Positions 1-7,594 of a stretch of DNA of 16,362 nucleotides are shown in pieces. Source of the stretch: Chloroflexota bacterium. GTDB lineage: Bacteria; Chloroflexota; Dehalococcoidia; Tepidiformales; Tepidiformaceae. The DNA lies in assembly GCA_021823905.1 (NCBI GenBank), contig JAKALX010000026.1:1-16362 (forward strand), written 5' to 3'. A model generated the notes under the pieces. The model made no database searches and was not told the origin of the DNA. It saw only the letters and a program-made list of their open reading frames with translations. Position 1 is the first letter of the stretch, and every line of letters starts with the position of its first letter. The translations under genes were made by a program, and so were the position numbers.

Positions 1-1
1 C

Positions 2-937
2 AACCAGGTGCTCCAGAACAACCGCGACGAAATCGACCGGCGAACGGCCCGTCTCGCCGCCCCGATCAAGCGGCTGGGCCGCGGGCTCTCCAACGCTACG
101 CAGGCCAGGCCGGGCGGTAGCTGGGCCGCGAGCGCGCGCTCGGCCGCGCTCGTCCTTGGCTTCACCGGGCTCGTCTACAGTGTCCTCGACCCCGGCTTTG
201 GCCTGAACCGGGCGACGCTCACCCTCTTCGTCAGCGTCGTGCTCGGAATCGGCGTCGTGACCTACGTTTACTCCGGCCTCGAAGCGGCGATGACGCGCCG
301 GCTCGCTGGGGCGCCGGCCGCGGTTCGCCCCTACCCCGCCGCAATCGGGATCGCGGTCGTGTCGGTTGTGATCTCCCGCGTTCTCGACTTCCGCCCCGGC
401 GTCATGTACGGCTTCATCGCATCGTGCGCGCTGCTCGCTCCCGCCGAACCAGACCGGCGCACGGCCGGCCGCATCGCCGCTTCTCCGACCACCGTCATCC
501 TTGCGCTGTCGGTCGTCGCCTGGCTGCTGGTCCAGCCCCTTCGCTCTTGGTACGGGTCGAGCGGGAGCTGGCTTGCGGAGGTGCTCGAGGCAGCGGCTGT
601 TGTCATCTTCGTCGGCGGGATCGAGAGCCTCTTCATCAGCATGCTCCCAATCGCCGGCATGGACGGCGCGAAGATCTTCGGCTGGAGCAAGGTGGCCTGG
701 GGGACGTTCGCCATCCTCGCGGCGTTCCTGGCCTGGCACGTGCTGCTCGGGCGCGATCAGGCCTACTTCTCGGGGCTGCGCAAGGCACAGGACGTGACGG
801 TTCTCGCTCTCTTCGTGGTCTACACCGCGCTGACTCTCGGCATCTGGGCCTACTTCCGATTCCGTCGTCCCGCCGGCACAGCCGCGCGTGAGCCGGCGTC
901 GATCGGCGCCGGCGGCTCGCAGTCACCCGGAGGATAG
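2..937 (+). CDS. Polytopic membrane protein of FGLLP-motif type, 5'-truncated by the window edge
   Basis: The frame is open from base 2. A GTG at 8 is possible, but the upstream codons are open too, so I treat this as the C-terminal 311 residues of a longer protein. After a basic, hydrophilic stretch (about residues 1-45) come roughly seven hydrophobic segments, then a Pro/Gly/Ala-rich cytoplasmic-looking tail. Around residues 205-230 the motif IESLFISMLPIAGMDGAKIF followed by GWSKVAWG resembles the conserved segment of the family NCBI calls FGLLP motif-containing membrane proteins. Those usually carry a secreted N-terminal domain that would lie upstream of this window. Function is unknown; the family name describes a motif, not an activity. 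The motif is degenerate here (ISMLP in place of FGLLP). Family membership is recognised from memory and is moderately secure. Confidence 0.7.
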   Translation, partial: NQVLQNNRDEIDRRTARLAAPIKRLGRGLSNATQARPGGSWAASARSAALVLGFTGLVYSVLDPGFGLNRATLTLFVSVVLGIGVVTYVYSGLEAAMTRRLAGAPAAVRPYPAAIGIAVVSVVISRVLDFRPGVMYGFIASCALLAPAEPDRRTAGRIAASPTTVILALSVVAWLLVQPLRSWYGSSGSWLAEVLEAAAVVIFVGGIESLFISMLPIAGMDGAKIFGWSKVAWGTFAILAAFLAWHVLLGRDQAYFSGLRKAQDVTVLALFVVYTALTLGIWAYFRFRRPAGTAAREPASIGAGGSQSPGG

Positions 938-939
938 AA

Positions 940-956
940 GCCCCGTGGCGCGGGGC
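940..956 (+). terminator. GC hairpin after the membrane-protein gene
   Basis: GCCCCG (940-945) pairs perfectly with CGGGGC (951-956) around a 5-nt loop, starting 3 nt after the TAG at 935-937. There is no T-run. It abuts the -10 element at 958, so it may end the upstream transcript and also lies in the -35 region of the next promoter. Confidence 0.4.
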
Positions 957-957
957 C

Positions 958-963
958 TATACT
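958..963 (+). promoter_or_regulatory. Extended -10 TATACT for a leaderless transcript of the TcuA-like gene
   Basis: TATACT lies 7 nt before the ATG at 971, which places the expected transcription start at or within a base or two of the start codon. No Shine-Dalgarno sequence is present. No convincing -35 hexamer is visible 17 nt upstream. Confidence 0.55.
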
Positions 964-970
964 CGCGTCC

Positions 971-2392
971 ATGCCAGTCACCCAGGATTCTCCGGGCGCC
1001 GCGCAGTCGTACGCCACTGACGTCGTGGTCGTTGGCGGAGGTATTGCCGGTCTTTCCGCAGCTATCTCCGCCCGCGAAGCCGGCGCCGGCGTGATCCTCG
1101 TCGAGAAGGCGCCGCGCGAGCACCGTGGCGGGAACACGCGCTTCGCGGACGCGCAGATGCGATTCCCCCACGAAGCCGACGAATTCGGCGTTCGCGACTA
1201 CACAGTCGAGGCGATGTACAGCGACCTCATGCGCATCTCGCGCGGGCGCGCCAACGCCGACCTCATTCGCACCCTCTGCGAGAACGCTCGCGGCACGGCC
1301 GAGTGGCTGACCGCGATGGGCCTCGAGTGGGAGGCCGGCTACCCGCACACCGCCGGATACCGCCGCAGCCCGAAAGCGGGCGGCGCTGGCCTCGTCGATC
1401 TGCTGTTCAGACGCCTGGACGGTATGGGAGGCGTCGTGAGCTACGAAACCGGCGCCACCGACCTGATCGTCTCGCCCGAGCGCAGGATCGTGGGCGTGCG
1501 CTGCGCCTCACCAGAGGGCGTCGTCGACATCGTGGCGCGCGGCGGCGTGATTCTCGCCTGCGGCGGCTTCGAGGCGAACGTCCAGATGCGCGTTCAGCAC
1601 CTCGGCCGTTTCGCCGACTCGCTCATCCTCCGCGGAACCCGCTACAACACCGGCGAAGGGCTGATGATGGCGATCGCCGCCGGCGCCCAGCCCGCTGGAC
1701 AGTGGGGCGACTACCATTCGGCCGTCCTCGACGCCCGCTCGCCCCGGATCGAGTGCGGCGTGACCGCGCTCTACAACTACCAGATGGGCATTTTCGTCGA
1801 CCGCTCCGGTCGCCGCTTCATCGACGAGGGCGAGGACTACCGCGACCACACCTACGTGAAGTTCAGCAAGCAGATTGTCGAGCAGGCCGACGGCGACGCC
1901 TGGTGCGTGTTCGACCAGCAGGCGTACCAGCGCGAGGAGTTCGCGCGCGCCTGGCGGCCGACCGGACCGCCGTTCCAGGCCGACAGCCTGAAGGAACTGG
2001 CGCAGTTGATGGACGTGCCAGCGGAGGACTTCATGGAGACGGTCTCGGCCTTCAACGCGGCGGTCCAGCCGGGCGAATACGACCTGGATCGCCTCGACGG
2101 CAAGGGCACCCGCGGAATCACGCCCGCGAAGAGCAACTGGGCGCTGCCGCTCGACCAGCCGCCGTATGTCGCCATCCCCGTGACGGGTGGGATCACCTTC
2201 ACCTTCGGTGGATTGCGGTGCGACACGACCGCACGCGTGATCGACACACGCGGGAAGGTGATGGAAGGCCTCTACGCCGCCGGCGAGCCCATGGGTGAGA
2301 TCTTCTACTACAACTATCCGGGAGCGAGCTCGGTCATCAGGGGTGCAGTGTTCGGACGAATCGCCGGCCGCGACGCGGCGAGCCACTGCTGA
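971..2392 (+). CDS. tcuA: FAD-dependent tricarballylate dehydrogenase (TcuA-like flavoprotein)
   Basis: A 473-residue flavoprotein of the fumarate reductase/succinate dehydrogenase FAD-binding superfamily, close to the usual length of TcuA. TcuA oxidises tricarballylate to cis-aconitate in the cytoplasm. Residues 18-46 form the Rossmann FAD-binding start, with GGGIAG at 22-27 and the ribose-binding Glu at 45. RGGNTRF (52-58) is typical of the TcuA/CobZ branch. GRRFIDEGEDYRDHTY in the middle is the capping-domain segment that carries the catalytic-type arginine in fumarate reductases. GGITFTFGGL and the C-terminal GLYAAGEPMGEIFYYNYPGA are the second FAD-contacting motifs. The ATG at 971 fits the -10 at 958. 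It is the first gene of a six-gene catabolic operon. The TcuB electron acceptor and TcuC transporter of Salmonella are not present nearby. The substrate could be another polycarboxylate or an enone, so the name is a family-level call. Confidence 0.75.
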   Translation: MPVTQDSPGAAQSYATDVVVVGGGIAGLSAAISAREAGAGVILVEKAPREHRGGNTRFADAQMRFPHEADEFGVRDYTVEAMYSDLMRISRGRANADLIRTLCENARGTAEWLTAMGLEWEAGYPHTAGYRRSPKAGGAGLVDLLFRRLDGMGGVVSYETGATDLIVSPERRIVGVRCASPEGVVDIVARGGVILACGGFEANVQMRVQHLGRFADSLILRGTRYNTGEGLMMAIAAGAQPAGQWGDYHSAVLDARSPRIECGVTALYNYQMGIFVDRSGRRFIDEGEDYRDHTYVKFSKQIVEQADGDAWCVFDQQAYQREEFARAWRPTGPPFQADSLKELAQLMDVPAEDFMETVSAFNAAVQPGEYDLDRLDGKGTRGITPAKSNWALPLDQPPYVAIPVTGGITFTFGGLRCDTTARVIDTRGKVMEGLYAAGEPMGEIFYYNYPGASSVIRGAVFGRIAGRDAASHC

Positions 2393-2398
2393 ATCGTC

Positions 2399-2635
2399 GT
2401 GTCCGAAGGACGGCGTTTCACTTCCGTCCTGTTCCTGGCTTTTGGGCCACTCTTTGTGCTTGGAGGCTACCTGGTCGCGTTCACCGTCGAGGGCGCGCTG
2501 CTCATCTTCCTCGGCCTGGCGATGCTCGTCACCGGCGTGCTCCTTCGGACCCGGCTCCCCGTTGCCGCCAGCGTCGCCGCCGGCCTCGTGCTGTTTGCTG
2601 CGCTGACCATCCAGATGGCAGCGGCGATGCGGTAA
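2399..2635 (+). CDS. Small hydrophobic membrane protein, unknown function
   Basis: A 78-residue protein starting at a GTG only 6 nt after the stop of the TcuA-like gene, so translation is probably coupled. A short basic N-terminus (MSEGRR) is followed by two or three hydrophobic helices (about 8-28, 30-48 and 53-75), leaving almost no soluble part. I recognise no family. Its position directly behind a flavoprotein dehydrogenase suggests a membrane anchor or an electron-transfer accessory, but it has no His pairs or Cys motifs for haem or Fe-S binding, so this is only a guess. The coding potential is modest because short hydrophobic frames arise easily in GC-rich DNA. The tight spacing and consistent hydrophobicity support it. 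Confidence 0.6.
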   Translation: MSEGRRFTSVLFLAFGPLFVLGGYLVAFTVEGALLIFLGLAMLVTGVLLRTRLPVAASVAAGLVLFAALTIQMAAAMR

Positions 2636-2712
2636 TCCTGCTGGCAAAGGGCCACGCCGAGGGCTATCCTTCGGCCGCAGCCCAGCATGGACAGGCAAGG
2701 AGCAGCGCGGCA

Positions 2713-4086
2713 ATGCCAAACGACAACCAACCGCTTCCAATCACCGAAACGCTCGCCCGGCTGGGCATGTCATTCCGTCACGAAACCCTGCCCGAGGACG
2801 TTCGCTTTCTCGCCCGCCAGTGCTTCCTCGACTGGCTGGGCGTGACCCTCGCCGGGTCACGCGAGCCGCTAACCCGGATCCTCCTCGACCAGGCCGGCGA
2901 GGAGGGTGGCAACCCGCAGGCGACGCTCATCGGACTCGGGCGACGGGCGACCATCCAGCAGGCAGCCTTGGTCAACGGCTCCGCCTCGCACGCGCTCGAC
3001 TACGACGACGTCCAGTGGGAGATGTCCGGCCATCCTTCGGTCCCTGTCATTCCCGGGCTGCTCGCGCTCGCCGAGCAACGCGGCGCAAGCGGCGCGGACT
3101 TCATGTCCGCGTTCGTCGCGGGCTTCGAAACCGAGTGCCGCGTCGGCCTGCTCGTGAACCCCGGCCACTACGCGAAAGGGTGGCACGCGACGGGCACGCT
3201 CGGGACGTTCGGCTCGGCGGCCGCCTGCGCCAACCTGCTCGGCCTCGATGAGGAGCGCTGGCGCCACGCACTCGGCATCGCCGTCGCCCAGGCCGCGGGC
3301 CTGAAGTCGATGTTCGGCACGATGTGCAAGCCGCTCCACGCCGGCAAGGCGGCTGCCAACGGCTTGATGGCGGCGACGCTGGCAGCACGGGGCTTCACCA
3401 GCAATCCCGCGGCGCTCGAAACCGCGCAGGGCTTTGGCACCACCCAGACGGCGACGTTCCAGCCCGAGCGCTGCCTCGCCGGTCCGGCGAACGGATTCTC
3501 CCTCCGGTCCGTTCTCTTCAAATACCACGCCGCCTGCTACGGGACGCACTCGACCATCGAGGGCGTGCTGCGGCTGAAGGAAGACCACGCGATCGATCCC
3601 GGCGCGGTGCGGGCGATCCAGCTCCGCGTCCCGCCAGGCAACCTGAACATGTGCAACATCCCCGAGCCAACGACGCCGCTCGAGGGCAAGTTCAGCCTGC
3701 GGTTCACCGCCGCGCTCGCCCTCGGCCACGGCGACACGACCGAGACGGCGTTCACCACGGCGCGGGTCAACGATCCCGCCCTCACCAGCCTCCGCGACCG
3801 GGTAACGGTGGTCGGCGACGAAGCCATCACCGGCGCAACCGAAGTGACAGTCGAGCTGGCCGACGGCCGCCAGCTACGCGCGGCGGTCGACGTGAACCAA
3901 CCGGCGACTGATCTCGATCGCCAGTGGCAGCGCCTGACCGCCAAGTTCCGCGGGCTGGCAACTCCTATCATTGGCGCCGGCGCCGCGGACGAGGTGATTG
4001 CGACCGTCTCGCACCTCGACGAGCTGCCCAGCCTAGATCCCATCCTGCGACGCTGCGCGGGAACCGCGGTCGCGGCTCCGGTATGA
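2713..4086 (+). CDS. MmgE/PrpD family protein (2-methylcitrate dehydratase / cis-aconitate decarboxylase superfamily)
   Basis: A 457-residue MmgE/PrpD family enzyme, full length for the family. The start ATG has AAGGAG 10 nt upstream (2697-2702); a weak -10-like TATCCT lies at 2665-2670. Conserved landmarks are NGSASHALDYDD (88-99), GHPS (106-109), GWHATGTLGTFG (156-167) and CKPLHAGKAA (205-214), then FKYHAACYGTHSTIEG in the second half. In a by-eye alignment His107, His158 and Lys206 fall where human ACOD1 (cis-aconitate decarboxylase) has His103, His159 and Lys207. These residues are also common among dehydratases of the family, so they do not settle the reaction. Members dehydrate 2-methylcitrate, decarboxylate cis-aconitate to itaconate, or epimerise iminodisuccinate. 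Its place behind a TcuA-like enzyme makes a cis-aconitate-type substrate attractive but unproven. Confidence 0.85.
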   Translation: MPNDNQPLPITETLARLGMSFRHETLPEDVRFLARQCFLDWLGVTLAGSREPLTRILLDQAGEEGGNPQATLIGLGRRATIQQAALVNGSASHALDYDDVQWEMSGHPSVPVIPGLLALAEQRGASGADFMSAFVAGFETECRVGLLVNPGHYAKGWHATGTLGTFGSAAACANLLGLDEERWRHALGIAVAQAAGLKSMFGTMCKPLHAGKAAANGLMAATLAARGFTSNPAALETAQGFGTTQTATFQPERCLAGPANGFSLRSVLFKYHAACYGTHSTIEGVLRLKEDHAIDPGAVRAIQLRVPPGNLNMCNIPEPTTPLEGKFSLRFTAALALGHGDTTETAFTTARVNDPALTSLRDRVTVVGDEAITGATEVTVELADGRQLRAAVDVNQPATDLDRQWQRLTAKFRGLATPIIGAGAADEVIATVSHLDELPSLDPILRRCAGTAVAAPV

Positions 4087-4141
4087 CCGTGCAATTCGCG
4101 CTCAACAGGACGATGCCCAGAATCCCGAAGGACCAGCGGCA

Positions 4142-5296
4142 ATGACCCACCTGACCGAAGAGCGCCTGATGATTCAGAAGACGGCGCGCGAGTTCTCCAT
4201 GAAGGAGGTGCTGCCGGTCGCGAACGAGCTGGACAAGGTGAAGGGCGACATTCCCATGTCGTTGCGCACGAAGATGGCCGACCTTGGCTACTTCGCGATC
4301 CGCATCCCCGAAGAGTACGGCGGCCTCGGGCTGGGCGTCTTCGAGTACTGCCTGATCACCGAGGAGCTGGCCCGCGGCTGGATGAGCGTCGCGAGCATCA
4401 TCGCGCGCGCCGGCGGCGCAGGCTGGAACGCCGAGCAGCGGGCGAAGTACCTGCCCCGCGTCATCCGCGGCGAGTTCCTCGGCGCGGTCGCGCTCTCCGA
4501 GCCGGAAGCCGGCTCCGACCTCGCGAACGTGAGCTGCCGGGCGCGCCGAGACGGCGACGACTGGGTCATCAACGGCAACAAGATGTGGTGCACCTTCGCC
4601 GACGGCGCGGACTACATCACCGTCCTCTGCCGAACGCAGGACCCGGACCCGAACAACCGCCACGCGGGCACGGGCATGTTCTTCTTCGAAAAAGAGCGCG
4701 GGACATTCCCCCCGGGCCTCCAGGCGACGCCAATCAACAAGATCGGCTATCACGGCTGGCGAACCTGGGAGCTGCACTTCGACGACTTCCGGGTTCCCGG
4801 CAGCGCTCTCCTCGGCGGCGGCGCGCGCGAGGAGACGCAGCTCAAGGGCACGATGAGCGGCCTTTCGACCGCCCGCGTTCACACCGCCGCCCGGGCGATT
4901 GGACTGTCGCGCGGCGGTCTCGAAGACTCGATCGCCTACGCGAAGCAGCGCGTCCAGTTCCGCCAGCCGATCGCGAACTTTCAGGCGATCCGCTTCAAGA
5001 TCGCGCAGATGGCCGCCGAAATCGAAGCCGCCCGCCAGCTCATGTACCACGCCGCCGACCTGGACGACCGTGGCGAACGCTGCGACAAGGAGGCCTCGAT
5101 GGCGAAGTGGTTCGCCACCGAGATGGCCGAGCGCGTGACCAGCGAGGCGCTCCAGATCCACGGCGGTTACGGCTACACCACCGATCTCCCGATCGAGCGC
5201 TACTGGCGCGACGCGAGGCTGACCAAGATCTTCGAGGGCACCTCGGAAATCCAGCTCCGGATCATTTCCGATCGGCTCCTGGGGAAGGCCGGGTGA
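4142..5296 (+). CDS. Acyl-CoA dehydrogenase
   Basis: A 384-residue acyl-CoA dehydrogenase, standard length, oxidising an acyl-CoA to the 2-enoyl-CoA with FAD and passing electrons to ETF. The N-terminal helical domain contains IPEEYGGLGLGVFEYCLITE. The FAD/substrate signature is VALSEPEAGSDL, and after DDWVINGNKMW the usual WITNA-type motif is altered to WCTFA. The C-terminal domain has RVQFRQPIANFQAIRFKIA, then LQIHGGYGYTTDLPIERYWR and IFEGTSEIQ. Glu365 in that last motif is the expected catalytic base of short/medium-chain family members. GAAGGA (4127-4132) lies 9 nt upstream of the ATG. The stop codon overlaps the next gene. Chain length and substrate cannot be read from the sequence. Operon context with a CoA-transferase and CoA-ester lyase suggests a short, possibly carboxylated acyl-CoA rather than a fatty acid. 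Confidence 0.93.
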   Translation: MTHLTEERLMIQKTAREFSMKEVLPVANELDKVKGDIPMSLRTKMADLGYFAIRIPEEYGGLGLGVFEYCLITEELARGWMSVASIIARAGGAGWNAEQRAKYLPRVIRGEFLGAVALSEPEAGSDLANVSCRARRDGDDWVINGNKMWCTFADGADYITVLCRTQDPDPNNRHAGTGMFFFEKERGTFPPGLQATPINKIGYHGWRTWELHFDDFRVPGSALLGGGAREETQLKGTMSGLSTARVHTAARAIGLSRGGLEDSIAYAKQRVQFRQPIANFQAIRFKIAQMAAEIEAARQLMYHAADLDDRGERCDKEASMAKWFATEMAERVTSEALQIHGGYGYTTDLPIERYWRDARLTKIFEGTSEIQLRIISDRLLGKAG

Positions 5297-6519
5297 GCGG
5301 CGCCCTCGACGGCGTCCGGGTGGTCGACCTCACGCACGCCCTCGCGGGCCCGTTCTCCACGATGCTCCTCGCCGACCAGGGCGCCGACGTCCTCAAGGTC
5401 GAGCCGCTCCACGGCGACAGCACGCGCAAGATGGGCCCCTACGCGCCCGACGACGAACTCCGTCTCTTCGGCGGCTACTTCCACAGCGTGAACCGCAACA
5501 AGCGGAGCATCGCGCTGGACTTGAAGCATCCGCGCGCGCCGGAGGTCCTCGGGCGCATCCTCGCGGACGCGGACGTGCTCGTCGAGAACTACCGCGAAGG
5601 CGTGATGGACCGCTTCGGGCTCCCCTACGAGGTGCTGCACGAGCGTCACCCGCGCCTCGTTTACGCGTGCATCCGCGGCTTCGGGGACCGGCACACGGGC
5701 AACCAAGCTCTGCCGACCAGTCCCTATGCCGACTGGCCCGCGTTCGACGTGGTCGCCCAGGCCATGGGCGGCCTCATGGGCGTCACCGGACCGGATCCGC
5801 AACACCCGATGAACGCGGGCGCGCCGATCGGCGACCTGGTACCGGGACTCTTCATGGCGCTCGGCATCGTCTCGGCCGTGCACCACGCCTCAAAGACCGG
5901 CCAGGGCCAACTAGTGGACGTCGCGATGTACGACGGCGTCCTCGCGATCTGCGAACGGATCGTGTACCTCAACTCCTACGTGGGCCAGATCGCGGAACCG
6001 CAGGGAGCCAGCAACCCGCAGCTCTGCCCGTTCGACGCCTTCCCGGCGAAGGACGGCTGGGTCAGCATCGCCGCCCCGGGCGAGCGCCACTGGATGCTGC
6101 TCTGCGACCTGATGGGCGAGCACGACCTCGCGAACGACCCGCGTTACGCCTCCAACGTCGACCGTGTGGCCCGCGCCGCGGAAGTCCGGACGCTCATCAG
6201 CGCCTGGACATTACGCCACACGAAGGCCGAGATCGAGCACATCCTCGGCGGAATCGTGCCCTGCGGCCCGGTCCACACTTCGGCCGAGATCTTCGCCGAC
6301 CCGCACGTCGCCCGCCGCGAGATGCTTGCACAGGTCGAGCATCCCGGCATGAAGCGGCCCGCGACGATCGTCAACACGCCGATCAAGATGACCGAGACGC
6401 CGGGAGGCGTCCGCACCCGTGCGCCGCTCCTCGGCGAGCACACCGAGCAAGTTCTCGCCAACGTGGGTTATTCGCCCGCCGAGGTCGCCGCACTGCGGGA
6501 AGCCCGCGCCATTCTCTGA
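5293..6519 (+). CDS. CaiB/BaiF family (class III) CoA-transferase
   Basis: A 408-residue class III CoA-transferase. The GTG start at 5293 overlaps the TGA of the acyl-CoA dehydrogenase (GTGA), indicating translational coupling. The frame stays open upstream, but homology begins at SGALDGVRVVDLTHALAGPF. Other landmarks are GADVLKVEP, NRNKRSIALDLK, ADVLVENYREGVMDRFGL, FDVVAQAMGGLMGVTG and KTGQGQLVDVAMYDGVL. Asp181 in APIGDLVPG aligns with the catalytic aspartate (Asp169) of formyl-CoA:oxalate CoA-transferase, which forms an acyl-anhydride and then an aspartyl-CoA thioester. The enzyme moves CoA between carboxylic acids and probably activates the acid processed by this operon. Known substrates of relatives include oxalate, succinate/itaconate, mesaconate, carnitine and bile acids; the specific acid cannot be deduced. 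Confidence 0.93.
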   Translation: MSGALDGVRVVDLTHALAGPFSTMLLADQGADVLKVEPLHGDSTRKMGPYAPDDELRLFGGYFHSVNRNKRSIALDLKHPRAPEVLGRILADADVLVENYREGVMDRFGLPYEVLHERHPRLVYACIRGFGDRHTGNQALPTSPYADWPAFDVVAQAMGGLMGVTGPDPQHPMNAGAPIGDLVPGLFMALGIVSAVHHASKTGQGQLVDVAMYDGVLAICERIVYLNSYVGQIAEPQGASNPQLCPFDAFPAKDGWVSIAAPGERHWMLLCDLMGEHDLANDPRYASNVDRVARAAEVRTLISAWTLRHTKAEIEHILGGIVPCGPVHTSAEIFADPHVARREMLAQVEHPGMKRPATIVNTPIKMTETPGGVRTRAPLLGEHTEQVLANVGYSPAEVAALREARAIL

Positions 6520-6559
6520 TTCACCCGCCGCGTTCGCGGCACACCACCGGAGGCATCAC

Positions 6560-7459
6560 ATGCGCGCACGCCGTTCCGAGCTCTCCACCCCCGGCAGCAA
6601 CGAAAAGATGATGGAGAAGGCCGCCGCCAGCGACGCTGACCTCGTCTTCCTCGACCTCGAGGACGCCGTCGCTCCGTCCGAGAAGGTCGCATCCCGTGCG
6701 AAAGTCGTCACCGCGTTGACAACCCTCGACTGGGGCCGGAAGACGCGCGCCATACGGATGAACGCGCTCGACACCCAGTGGGCGTACGAGGACGTCATCC
6801 ACGTCGTCGAAGAGTCGCGGGGCTGCCTGGACCTGATCATCGTGCCCAAGGTGAAGTGCGCCGCCGACGTCCGCTGGGTCGACATCCTGCTGACGCAGAT
6901 CGAGATGAAGCTCGGCCGGGAGAAGCCGGTCGCCCTCGAAGTCCTCATCGAAGAGGTCGAGGCGATGGTCAACGTCGAGGAGATCGCGCGCGCCAGCTCC
7001 CGGCTCGAAGCACTGATCTTCGGACCTGGCGACTACTCGGCTTCACAGGGTGTGCGCGTCGGCTCGATCGGCGGCGAAGCCAACCGCTATCCCGGCGACC
7101 TCTGGCATTACGCGCGGAACAAGATCGTGATCGCCGCCCGCGCGGCGGGAATCGAAGCGGTGGACGGTCCCTATGCCAACTTCCGCAAGCCCGACGGCTA
7201 CCGCGAGGAATGCCAGCGCTCGCTGACGCTGGGATTCGTCGGGAAGTGGGCGATCCACCCCAGCCAGATCGAGATCGCAAACGAGGTCTATTCGCCGACG
7301 AAGGAAGAGGTCGAACGGGCCCGCGCGATGGTCGCCGAATACGCGAAAGCCGAGGCGGAAGGGCTGGGCAGCATCGCCGTCAACGGCGTCATGGTCGACG
7401 CCGCGACAGCCCGGCTCATGCGAAACGTCATCCGCAAGGCCGAATTGATCGGGATGTAA
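6560..7459 (+). CDS. HpcH/HpaI aldolase / CitE-like CoA-ester lyase
   Basis: A 299-residue member of the citrate-lyase beta/malyl-CoA lyase family (TIM barrel). These Mg-dependent enzymes cleave 3-hydroxyacyl-CoAs with a carboxylate, such as malyl-CoA, 2-methylmalyl-CoA or citramalyl-CoA. The ATG at 6560 has GGAGG (6549-6553) 6 nt upstream; the open frame further upstream lacks family similarity. Landmarks are the N-terminal RSELSTPGSNEKMMEKA, the metal/CoA loop LVFLDLEDAVAPSEK, EVLIEEVEAMVN, LIFGPGDYSASQGV and FVGKWAIHPSQIEIAN. It follows the CoA-transferase by 40 nt. That gap holds a tight GCCGCG-TT-CGCGGC hairpin (6527-6540), which may attenuate read-through. It is likely the C-C bond-cleaving end of the pathway, giving acetyl-CoA or propionyl-CoA plus glyoxylate or pyruvate. 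The exact substrate is unknown. Confidence 0.9.
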   Translation: MRARRSELSTPGSNEKMMEKAAASDADLVFLDLEDAVAPSEKVASRAKVVTALTTLDWGRKTRAIRMNALDTQWAYEDVIHVVEESRGCLDLIIVPKVKCAADVRWVDILLTQIEMKLGREKPVALEVLIEEVEAMVNVEEIARASSRLEALIFGPGDYSASQGVRVGSIGGEANRYPGDLWHYARNKIVIAARAAGIEAVDGPYANFRKPDGYREECQRSLTLGFVGKWAIHPSQIEIANEVYSPTKEEVERARAMVAEYAKAEAEGLGSIAVNGVMVDAATARLMRNVIRKAELIGM

Positions 7460-7472
7460 TGGGACGCCATTG
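7457..7472 (+). terminator. Short stop-codon hairpin after the CoA-ester lyase
   Basis: AATGG (7458-7462) pairs with CCATT (7467-7471) around GACG, with a T-G wobble outside. The TAA stop of the lyase forms the base of the stem. It is weak and has no T-run. The following 7473-7594 contains only the micro-ORF listed below. Confidence 0.25.
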
Positions 7473-7524
7473 CCGCCTTGACGCCGGCGGTGCAGTGGCC
7501 AGCAGCGAGCCGAGGAGGACAACG

Positions 7525-7563
7525 ATGGGCGAAAAGGGGAACGACGAGCGCGACAGGCCGTGA
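7525..7563 (+). CDS. Possible 12-residue micro-ORF with a strong ribosome binding site
   Basis: GAGGAGG (7512-7518) lies 6 nt before an ATG that opens a 12-codon frame (MGEKGNDERDRP) ending in TGA at 7561-7563. The Shine-Dalgarno sequence is among the best in the window, yet the product is tiny, very charged and matches nothing I know. It could be a translated leader or micro-protein at the end of the catabolic operon, the remnant start of a decayed gene, or chance. The rest of the 135-nt gap between the lyase and the DUF3293 gene holds no other gene. Confidence 0.25.
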   Translation: MGEKGNDERDRP

Positions 7564-7594
7564 ACTCATCGAGATACAATATCGAGTAGCAGCG

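Noticed and set aside
4585..5292. Long upstream extension of the CoA-transferase frame through the acyl-CoA dehydrogenase gene
   Set aside because: It is an out-of-frame Arg/Pro-rich translation of a conserved gene; family similarity starts exactly at the GTG overlapping the upstream stop.
7564..7594. Repeated ATCGAG/TATCGAG segments as a terminator between convergent genes
   Set aside because: The copies are direct, not inverted, so they do not form a stable stem.
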